Source: Colias croceus
Taxonomy: Eukaryota; Arthropoda; Insecta; Lepidoptera; Pieridae
Direction: 5' to 3'
NCBI RefSeq assembly: GCF_905220415.1
Contig: NC_059548.1
Location: 10,604,501 to 10,668,500, forward strand
Length of the DNA stretch: 64,000 nucleotides
A program made the translations under genes and the position numbers. Of this stretch, positions 27,201 through 39,200 are shown piece after piece. How positions within the stretch are numbered: position 1 is the first letter of the stretch; every line of letters starts with the position of its first letter. Under the pieces are notes generated by a model. That model was not told where the DNA came from. It ran no database searches and was given only the letters and a program-made list of their open reading frames with translations.

Positions 27201-30200
27201 TTCTTACGAGTTTTGTTTATAAACAATGATACAAGAATTTTATAATTCAATTAGAAACGCAATAAAAAATGCATACTAATGTTTTGAGTTTCGTATATGT
27301 TCACTGAAAATACACTTTCTCGTGTCACACAAAATGCCAACAAGAATACAAATGTTCTGTTATATTACCAAGTCAAATTTGTTTAATCTAGTAGTTAATA
27401 AGTAAACGAGTAACAATGTGCAGTTAAGTAATATGGTAAATAATCGTAAACAATTACAGAGATGCTGAGGCGTTGTAAGGATTTTCAATGTTATTGCATA
27501 TATAATAATTAAAGACGTGTTAAAACGCAAGCTGTATAAATAATTGAGACAAGCACGCTACCTTTATTATATTATTATTACTATTCTTTATTAGATTTAG
27601 CTGAGATCTATGCAAATCCAAATCTTTTGGTGTTATTTAGATCGGATCAAAACCGTTTCTGACGCAACCATTTAAACTTCACAACCTCGTATAAAGGTAA
27701 TATTTATAGTAGAATTGCACTATATTTTATTTACAGTATCCATATTATCAGTTTAAAAAAAATTTAACTAACCCATTGAGCCCCAAGCGGCCCGATCGGT
27801 CCAAGACACAATAGATTTTCTATTGTGTCTGGTTCCGGGGCCTGAGTTAGTCAGTATTATGCTATTAAACATACTATAAAAAAAGCATATGAGTAAAACA
27901 CACTAAATACGATTCGAATAAAGACTACAGAATACATCTTTTTTTTTTAATAATCCATATTCAAGACAAAGAAAACATAAAAATCTATAAATAATAAATG
28001 CATGTGCGATGTATATAAATCAATAATGTCGATGAGAATGCTTTGTTTTATTCGTAGTGACCCACTGAACTACACACGTGGCAGACGGCAGTACTAGTAT
28101 AGTATTTATTATCTATGGCAGTTAGCACCCGACTACGCGGCTTACTTTTTTTTTATTCTGTGATTTTCTTTTTATATTGTAAGGGAGATGGTTGTACTTT
28201 TAATCATACATCATGACTATACAGGGTTAGGTACTTGTAAAACACGGCAACCTCGCAAGAAAAGATTGCTAACATCATATGTAACAACATTTATTCTACG
28301 ACTTTTGGCATAACGCAATAAATTAATTTTAAATGATTTTTTAAGCTTTAATTGTACTCTCCTAACATTTGTAAGTCTATGTTCCATTCATTATCGAAAG
28401 GACGACGCGACGCCCCCTTTCCCCTCCCGTTCGCTTCTTGTTTACGTAATTTTTGGAATGCGCGTAGAGTTTATAATATTCTTAGATCATTAAGTAAATA
28501 TTCAAACAGAAAATTAAATGAATATTTATTTTTGTATGAAAATAAAATCTAACGAATTATCAAAAGTCGTAGAACAAATGTTGTTACTTATGATGTTAGC
28601 TATCTTGTCCTGCGAGGTTGCTGGTGTTTTACAAGTAACCCTGTATAAACATAATTGTATGTTAATTTTGAAATTAAGAAAACAGGTTGATGGCTTTGAA
28701 CCGATGCCTAAGCCCGTATCTAGTTAAAAATCGTTACAATTCAACATAAAATATTATACCTAGGTAGGTACCTAAAAATGCCGCCTAACCACCAAAGTTT
28801 AACGTAGTAAAACATAACATTACTTCAATGACATAGCTATTTCTCTTTCTCCATTTCGTAATATAACTTTTTTCTCGATTATAACGAAAAGTTCAAACAA
28901 CACGATTTACTTTTACTTTCAATTGTCGTCAACTTGTCGATTTTAACAACGTTAACTTAGTCCACTCTTACACATATTTTCACATCATGAATTCATCTAA
29001 TCATCTTCTTCATATATTATTATGTGTTATGCATTATTGAATGAATATGTAGCGTTTACTTATAACTTAATATTAATCTGTTTCCATAATTATTACATTA
29101 TCTGTGACGTCTAACTAAGAACACACTTGACTTGAGATATAAAATTCAAAAAGGGCGGTTTATTTTCATTAGGTAATTAACTACCTACTGTTAAAAAAAG
29201 TTAAGACGATAAATAATTCAAGTTACAACTTCTTTAATTTTTATGATGGGAATACTTACCCCATAATTCATTAGTATAGGTATATAGGTAAATTCAAAGA
29301 TTTTTGTTTGGCAATTTTTTATTTGTATTGAGGGCCAAATTAAGCACAATTTTCACTGAGCCTCAAATTTATTACGAAATATGTAAATTTTAACGCTTAC
29401 GAGATTGCTAAAAAAACATTAGTTTAACAATGTTTATCTATGAAGCACGCAAAATATTAGCATATTGCATGTATTATATAAAGCAGTGCTCAGTTCTTGC
29501 CTAATTGAGATGTATTTTCTCAGCTAGGTATGTCCATAAGAACAAAGAAATAGTTAAGTATTGAATTATGTATGGAAAAATATTTGTTACATTACTACAA
29601 ATGCTTATGTATACGCATACCTATACAGGGTGTGCCACTATTATTATACTTAGCGCGAAGGGACTTGTTGTTTTGCATGCATTGATCACTTAAAAATACT
29701 TAAACAACAAAATTACGTCAAAAATTTTTTGCTAAATTTTTCATGAATATCCATGTTTTCTTCTCTAGCTTCGCGCAACCGGCATATACCGCTTCTCTAA
29801 TGTGAGCATTTTGTCTACGAAAACATAATATTCAACGAGAGCTCACGTGCTGGCGGCAAAGTTGGGCGGGTTGCTGGTTATGGGTGTACAGTGTACACAT
29901 AGTGTTTTAAGAATTCATATATTTGAAAAAAAATGCATCTGGAATTTTATAAGTATTTTTTACGTACTCAGCGACGCTGAGTCAGCGTAGGTGTGCAAAA
30001 CTACCACCACCTTTGAGCTTAGTATACCAACAGTGGGACATCCTGTACACAACTACGTATTAAATAATAATTTAGGCTTACAAAAACTACACGAAAAAAA
30101 AACAATAATTGTTTTTTTTTTTGTTTTTGCAATTATTGCAGATGATTAATTATTATAATTATAAAAGTCTCCCCTTGACTACGCTCGTTGTAAAGTGTTC

Positions 30201-33200
30201 GAAACGTCTGCATAAATAAAGTGAAAAAAATCGCGTTTGAAATCCGTTAAAAGTCTCTAATTCGAAAAGAAACAGTCATCCTAGATTTAAAGGGCTATCA
30301 ATCCCCGGAACTAACTCAGTCGTATTTCAACAATGTAGCGTTAGTGCTTCTATTGTGCCTAGCTTCCATTTCATTCAGACCTCGTTAAATGGACACTAGG
30401 TTTATTGAATTGTCCTCACTGACCCGGGATATAGGCACGGAGGTTAGAAATTATAATTTATTTTATAATTTTTTACAATGTTAATCCTATTTCTTTTTAA
30501 TATTATATACGCGAAAGTTTGAAAGAATGTATCGATGCCTGTGTCACACCCCGGACACTCCATACAAAATTATAGTTTTGACAGTCACACTGTAGAGACT
30601 GCAAATGTGTGTGTAAACTCTTTATGGTTGGCACATTTGTGACTAGCGTAAAAAAAAATTCGCGTTTTTCTGATGAAATACATCCGTAAACAGCACAATA
30701 TCTAACCATTTTCTACGAAAAACGATAATCACAAATCCAAAATAATAAAATTGCTTTAAGTCAATTTGATTAATGTTGTCAATCTTCGTTGCGTTTCGTC
30801 TAAAGACGTCGTTGGTATCGTCCTTGCGGGGAAATGGGTACCATAACATGTCTGATCGTGCGGGGTGAGGTAAGTGTTTAATTTTGGCGGGAGGCGGAGA
30901 GTGTCCGTTCTGTAGCGTTTAGCTACTATTATGTATTCTGTGCCTGTGTGATGATGTATGTGTGTGAGTGGAAACAATATGAAAGAAATATACAAATGTA
31001 CAAGGAATTGGCGACATACATAGGTACATAATAATAAGCAAACTTACTGCAGTTACGACTATTCCTTTTTCTCAGCCGCCCGTGACCCGATGGAGGGAAA
31101 GTTCGCGCGAAGATAACACCACGTCTGTCACTCTTGCACCCGAAAACTGGTTAACACCAACAAAATAATTGTTTCATTAACTATAACTAAAACTTTTATT
31201 AAAACTTTAATTTCAGAATCGGAATATTTTTTTGTCATTGTTATCATACAAATTGTAATTTAGAGCAATCGGATAAGATACCTACTTATTAAATTTTACC
31301 TTTTCTACTCACTTTTTAAACATATTAACTATCCTAATACGGGAGTAATAATTATAAAAATTTCTTGTTCAATCACGCAGAAAACGGATAATTTAGCTAA
31401 AATTTGCACCCAAAACAATCTAGGATATAAAAATTACTATGTTGACAGTATCATCAATTTAATAGGTCCCAATACAGATAACTAATTTACCGTGACAGCC
31501 AACTGCATAACAGCCACACGCAAGGAAATACCGTCTTCCTTCCGATACCAGCGAAGGTGAAGGGAAAGTTTGTGCAATGTTATTAACCGAGCTATATTAA
31601 ATAAAGGTCAAGTTTATATAAGTAATCGCTTTTCGCGCTGGTGCACTTCGTTTTGCTCGATAATCGTTCTCTTTTCAAAATTTCTTTCCATCGTTTTACG
31701 CGCCAAAAAGAATAAACCAACTTTTGGCGCGTAAATAAATGTAGTCTTTTACTATATTTTTTTTATCTACTCTTTTTAATATTCTGTCTGCTATGGTGAT
31801 GTGTAGCATGGCATGTAGCATGGTCACATGGTTTAGTTTCTAAATAGTTATTTATCTACTAGCTTCCGCTCGCGACTCCGTCCGCGCGGAAAAATTAAGA
31901 TTTATTTTTTTCTACGTATTTTTCCGGGATAAAAAGTATCCTATTTTATGCCCAGGATAATAAGGTATAATTATACCAAGTTTCATCGAAATCGAACCGT
32001 TAGTTTTCACGTGATGCCTGAACATACAGACAGACAGACAGACAGACAAAAAATCTTTTAATCACATATTTGGGTTTGGTATCGATCCAGTAACACCCCC
32101 TGCTATTTATTTTTTCAATATTTTCAATGTACAGAATTGACCCTTCTACAGATTTATTATATGTATAGATATAAATAATTATAAACATTTTCTTTTCGTC
32201 TCCACATTTTAATACAAGATAAAGACACCCTAAGAAGACACCATTTCTCTCAGTAGCGTGAAAGATGAAAAGATTCGTATGAATTTGTAACATCTTCAAC
32301 AAGGTCAGTGCCCGTTGCATAACCTGAGGTCAGTAGGACGTGGTCTAGTGCACATTTGGGTCACTATGTGTTATCATAGTATTCTATCGTAATAAGATCG
32401 TAATCCGTCGATTAAAAACATTAGTGCAACCTTTGACATCATAATATAGAAAAAAAATCGATGTCCATGGTTGACATTGGAAAAGTTTCGAATTTTGAAT
32501 TACCTATTTTTTTTCTGATGTGCCAGCCAGAATTATTAATGTATGAGAAAAGGATTTATTTTCTTTAATTGTGACAAAAAAAAATTCACACATGAACGTA
32601 ATTTAAAAAATGGTACATGTACCAAATCCGAATATCTTCTATGAACTAAATTATTGCCATATTTTTATTTTAAATTCCTTAGTTTCCGATACAATTTATC
32701 CATTGTCAATATCGAAATTGTTCTCGTGTCTAATAATAATGGCCTTCAACTTGTAGCCTTGAGGCTGCTTTTATTTCTCGCATGCTTCAATGAAGTTATC
32801 CAATAAAAGTTTTTTTTACATTTAAATTTAATGTCGATTGCATTGCAAGAAGTAAATAAGATTATTTTAATCGATTAATAACCTATTGAGATTATCCCAG
32901 TTAAATCATTTTTTAAAAAATCTTCAATCTTCAAAAAAACAGAAATAATCTTGTTTTTGCTCATGAAAAAAGAAAGATTCGAAATTTTAAATTTTAAGAC
33001 AGATTTTAATGAAAGTAAGAAAGTTTATTGGCGGGAAAAATAAAGAATGGACTGAGAAAAAAAGGCGTCAATTAATAATTATTCAGTCAATGATTTTTTA
33101 AAAGTACATTACCTACTTACTTGATTGAAAAAAAACTTTGAGCTGTGTGCATTGATTTGTACAACGTACATAATATTGTTTTGTTTAAAACATATTTCAT

Positions 33201-36200
33201 TCATGTGAAATGTCTAATAGTGATATGGTTATGAACACAGGTTAAGAAGTAGGTACCTACATACTAATATAATTTGTAAAGCTAATAAACATGAAAAAAA
33301 TTTGTAGTACTGTTTGAACTATCAACATTTGATAAATACATATTTGATTATTATTAATAAAATAATAATCAGTTATAATATGGTTATAATATAGTTCCGG
33401 AATATTCCCAACTTTCTAAACCAGCAGGTTAACTATTATCAAAAAGAATTATATAAATTAATGTAATAATATTATTACAAAATTGTGTATATATGTATAT
33501 ATCTTCATATTTATATATTTGTTATATTTAGATCGCCATCGGTATCTTAGAATATGAATTAAAGTTAATCTTTCGTGAACATAGTCACTTATTATTGAGA
33601 GTAGGTACGAAATACATTTAAATATGTGTTTTTTAAATGTTTTTTTTTATAATAATTATTAATTACCAAGGTATTTATTTTTTGTAGTTAATAACTCCGT
33701 TTAAAACATGACTATTATAGTGTAAATTATTATTAGATTGTGAACACGAACATTATATTTATCTTCATTTCATCAGTAATAATAGTTATAATTTAATTAA
33801 TTGCTTACAAGTGTAACTTTATTACTTTCCAAGATTGTTTACGTTTTTGCATAATTTTACTCAATATACCTATGACTAGTGGAGAATTTTGCTAATTGAT
33901 TTACGATCGAAAATATTATTATTGTATTTATTCAATTGTTTAAAGGGCATAAATAAAACGGAATTTCACATCTGTTTTAAATTTTTATGCTACGAGCTCG
34001 TCGCGTCGTCGCTGTCTCCAAATTCAGGAATTGCAGTTTTCCATTAATTATGTAATCTGAATTGAATCTGAAAAACTCTCAAGTTTGACATAAATTTTTA
34101 TAAAAAATTGTAGCGGTGCGCCCGCGCGCCCTGGCTTTGCCCGTGGTACCTACATGTTTAAGTTTTCGTCGTACTTCAAAGAATATTATAAAAAATAATA
34201 AACGAAATCAATTCAGCCGTTCTCGAGATTTGCGCTCACCAACCAACAACAACCAACACATTTGGCGATTCATTTTTATATTATAGATGATCATAATGAT
34301 GATGAATAAACGTTACCTACATTATTATCTTCCAGTGACGAAGACGACACAGGCCGTCTGCTCCGACACCTCAGCAGAATCAACCGACCGCTCGGCATCA
34401 CTTTTCTGCAGATGATCAAGCTGATGGGCCAGTGCCAGCAGGTCACGACACGACTGTACGATCAGGTAACGATACGATACGATGTGTATGGGAGAGGGTA
34501 TTTGTGTAATTTTGAGCATCAATTACGACACGACCTCACGATCAGGTAACGATACGATACAAAGTGTGGAAGTTTGTAATTGTGTTATTTTTGGAATTAA
34601 TAACTATGGGCCAGAGTCAAAAGGTCACGACACGACTGTACGAGATCAGGTAACGATACGACACGATACATTAGTGTGTTTTTAGCAACAATAACGATGT
34701 AAGCGGAAGTCTGTAATTATAGACTACAAGCCCGCATAGGAAAAAAATATGGGTCAAATGAACCACCAGGGGACATATCTAGAACGATAGCAGAGCAAAA
34801 AATAATAAGATTCATCACTATGCCGTCACTTGTAAGCTGTCCAACTGAGTGCAGATGAGAATTGAAAAGTACAGGTAGACTCGGTAAATTTTGGTCATTT
34901 GACCATGTACGGCATTCTTAACCATCGATAGATCCATTAAAAATAATAAGAAACCGCTCAGTGCCGTACAAAAATGGTGGTCCACAAAGTCGGAATTTTT
35001 ATTTAATTTCCGAGAGTTACCGGGGGTAAATTTGGTCATTTGACCATGTACGGCATCTGTGTCATACTATGCCTATACTGCTTTTAATCCATTATTCCGC
35101 AACGCCGTACAAAAATCATGGGGACAAGGGGAAAAAATCGAGAGTTGTAATCCCCTCTCTTTCCCCACTCCAGGGGGTCATTTGACACAACACGAAATAA
35201 ATTTATTTTTAAAGTATTTTATGCATAGATAATATTTTTTCATGTGCCGTACATTTTCGTTGGTTCAAAGGGGAAAAATCTGAAAAAGAAAAAATCCATA
35301 TAACGAAATGTTTGCTTTATATTTTGATAATAAAATATAAATATACATTAATATTAAGAAGCTCGAGGTGGTTAATTATCACCTTGGAAAGTCGGAGTCA
35401 GGTGGAATGGACTCCGTTAAATTGATGAACTAATAAAGAAGCTATGAACGAAAAGATGTGAATTATATGCAATCAGCCCATGAATACAGGTAAAGTCACA
35501 AGCAAATGCTAGTAATATATACATATTCAAAATGTACAAGTAAAGCGCTTTCAAATGATACCAAACACGGCATATTTATCTTAACTTTATTTTTTTACTC
35601 TGTATGTTTTGTCCGCTAGAGGGCGCCACATTAGATTTTGTGAAACCCCATATAGCCTTTAGCTAGCTGGTCGCTGGTTATCCAGTGAACAATTCAGACG
35701 CTTCTAATGATATGTCATTTGTCGAATTCTGATAAGTAGTTTAGAAGTTACGAGGGAATAGATGAACATACATACATGACCTGTCAAAATCATAACCCTC
35801 CTTTTGCTTTGCCGTAGTTGGGTAAAAATATGTTAATGCCGTACTGTATCAAATGGCCATAAAGCACCCTTAAAATTGTAGCTTTCGTCGCTTTCATCAG
35901 CCTAAAAGATGTGGTCTGCACAAAAATGTACGGCATCGTTTTTTCCTAATTTATCTATGTTAATACTATTTAAAACAACGAATAAAGTGTAGAAAACTAT
36001 TATATTTCATTAATCTACGATGTTTAAACTTTTACAAAATTTCTGTTTTTGCATTTCTCTATAACTTTTTTTAGAACGATTTCTTTTGAACGGCAATACT
36101 ATACAACAATTGAATTTTACAATATCATGTTAAAAAAAAAGTTCCCGTACAGGGTCAAATGACCTTACAGCTCTTTATATCAAGAATTCGATGAAATTAA

Positions 36201-39200
36201 GATGATTATTGGTATACATTTAAAAGAACAATTATTTTTTGACGGCATTGCTTTTAATAGTACTTTTGAGTGCTAGATAATGTTTTGGAACCGAAGCCGT
36301 ACTTAGTCAAATGACCCCCTGGAGTGGGGAAAGAGAGGGGATTGCAACTCTCGATTTTTTCTCCTTGTCCCCATGATTTTTGTACGGCGTTGCGGAATAA
36401 TGGATTAAAAGCAGTATAGGCATAGTATGACACAGATGCCGTACATGGTCAAATGACCAAATTTACCCCCGGTAACTCTCGGAAATTAAATAAAAATTCC
36501 GACTTTGTGGACCACCATTTTTGTACGGCACTGAGCGGTTTCTTATTATTTTTAATGGATCTATCGATGGTTAAGAATGCCGTACATGGTCAAATGACCA
36601 AAATTTACCGAGTCTACCTGTACTTTTCAATTCTCATCTGCACTCAGTTGGACAGCTTACAAGTGACGGCATAGTGATGAATCTTATTATTTTTTGCTCT
36701 GCTATCGTTCTAGATATGTCCCCTGGTGGTTCATTTGACCCATATTTTTTTCCTATGCGGGCTTGTAGTCTATTAGGTATGTTTAGTTTTTAAGCAGTAA
36801 AATAATAAAGTAGGCATAAAAATACCTACTCTGAAAATACATGGCAGATTTTTATAAAATAAAACACAATTTTAAAAACCAAATGGGGTCAATATAAAAG
36901 TAGTCAACGTTGCCGTACGAAATCTTTTCACAAAGGAACAGTTCAATATTTCTTCATTGTCACCGTGTTAACAGTAATGAGATGTTAACTTCTACTCATT
37001 ATCGTTGATAATAATTGGAAATATCATTAGGGTCGAAAAGCTTTTCGCTCGGAGCGTCGTTTTTGAATGAACTCACGTTAATTACATAATAACTACCTAC
37101 CACTTTTCAAAATGGGTATAAACTTAACACGATTTGTACCATTTGAATTACATATTATTGTGAATGCGTGTTTTTTCGAAGGCTAGAATTATTAAAAAAA
37201 AAAAAAAAACACCCGCCAAAACCGCCAGTCCAAATTTTCCACAGATTAAAAAATCTTGCAAAATCTAAAATCAAATTTGACAGTTCGTACATCCTTCTTG
37301 CTGTTGTCGCCGTGGTCACGCTGTAAGCCCAGCATTATGAATAATGATCGTAGTTTTGACATCCTCTCTTGCAACATAACTACATACATTGCTTGCTAAT
37401 TACCGCGGCTAGATATTAAAGTTTCGTCAGTTGTATTATTAATTCTGTGTAGCACATTAGTTAATGGTTATGCATGGTGATTTGAATAGAAAACGTTAAT
37501 ACTCATACTTTTTATTTGATAGTAATCTTTGCAAACGTAACCTCTGTTAACAACGGGCTTTATATGCTTTATATCCACCAATTTAAATTACCGTATTATC
37601 GATTAAAATAGAACTTGACTACTAAAATGTATATTAATTATATGTATGGTGGTTACTTGTACGGTTTTACCTACACAAAAAAAGCAAAACGCATTGCAAA
37701 AGAAACTTCACTTTTCAGAAGAATGGCCTTTTCAAGTAAATGAGTCGATTATGCGTTATATTATTGCTTTACACAGAAAGCGTGAATGGGAGCATTATGC
37801 GGTCTCGGAATAATGCATTGTTATCTTAACTGAGTTTTATAATAAGCGATGGACTGTACAATTTCGTATGCATGATGCTATGTTAATCGTTAAATTAAAA
37901 ACTCTGGTGCTCAAATTAATTAATTAAGTGCATACTCAGAATTGTTTTTTTTAATGTAATTCAATAAATTGGTAGGTGGCACATAAAACTAGATAGTTCT
38001 CGAACTAACTTTTTAAAAGATACCTATTTAATAAAATTTGGCTATTATGTATCTGCGTAAAGTGGCAACAATTATTAAAATTTAAATCTTAAAGGCCCTA
38101 CTCACGGTTCAACACAACCAACAATCTGCTGAAACAATTTGTTGCAGTCGCGATTGAGCGTTCTCTACTCACGATTCATCCAACCCTCAATCTGTTGACA
38201 CAATTTCATTCCGCGATTGCTTGCCACAACGTGTGCACGTCACGTTGATGCCTGGCCTGATGCTAAACCTCAACGCAATAATACGCATTATTAATGGATA
38301 TACAATTTATGAAATATAAGATAATTATCTTTGTAAAGCTTGTATTTTTTCCAATTTTATTGATAGATTTCAAGGGCTATAAAGTATAAACGGCTATAAA
38401 ATATAAACATCTTCCTCAAATATGTAAAAATGTCTTTCCCGCGTTTATCTCAAAACCGCCATTTTGCGATTAACGCGGCTGCGCGATTGAGCCGAGATTG
38501 CACGGTTCCCAACTTAGGGGTTTTCCCCCCAGATTTAGGGGGTAAATAAGTGAGATAGGAGTTTTTTAGGGGTCTGAAATTTTTAGGGGTATTTTTAGGG
38601 ATTTTTTTTGACTGTTTAATATTTTTAAATTGATAATTACATAACTAGTTTTAATATTTATTTCTTGACCTAGCGACTCATAGCGACATCCAGTACGTAA
38701 TTAAATAAAATTTTGCAAAGCATCATGATGGTCCGATTTACATTAAATCGAAATGGTGGATCTTGTACAACATATTTTAATACATCCAATAAAATGTTAA
38801 ATTTATTCAACATGTATGATTTCAAAAACGCTGAATCTTCAGATGAAGACGAAATATTTTATGTATTAAATAACTTGTAATAAAAAGACTTTTGAAACAT
38901 ATTACAGCATATTATTTCTAAATCATCATGAATTTATATTTGTATGTTTTTTTAGGGGGACAACTGAATAATTTAGGCGTTTTTAGGAGTTTTTGACACA
39001 AACTTTAGGGATAAATATTTTTGAGAGTTGGTAACACTGCGAGATTGGAGCAATCACAATACTCACGTTCCAACACGCACACAATCTGCTGAGACAATTT
39101 GTCGGGTTGCTTCCGCGCCGATCCAATACACAACATGTTGGGTTACGCCCCCAACGTGCCCTCAACTATACTATTCACGACACAATCTGTCAGCTCACTG

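Larger units (their letters stand above)
15031..34335 (+). other. Phospholipase A2 intron 2 (19.3 kb)
   Basis: The giant intron begins GTGAGT and ends TTCCAG just before TGACGAAGAC. It contains the repeats listed separately. The stretches 18000-19990, 23430-24030, 24600-25790, 26000-27760, 28650-29620 and 32180-34115 are AT-rich and I recognise nothing in them. No nested gene with convincing exons was found on either strand. Confidence 0.7.

Noticed and set aside
30756..30995. 79-aa minus-strand ORF
   Set aside because: Overlaps the repeated THAP-like element in another frame and has no recognised domain.
34818..36674. Identical 73-codon ORFs at 34818-35039 and 36453-36674 (and at 52721-52942, 54340-54561)
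   Set aside because: They lie in the inverted arms of the foldback elements, so their repetition follows from the arm structure. The peptide has no recognised domain, and the reading frame carries no sign of coding constraint that I can see.
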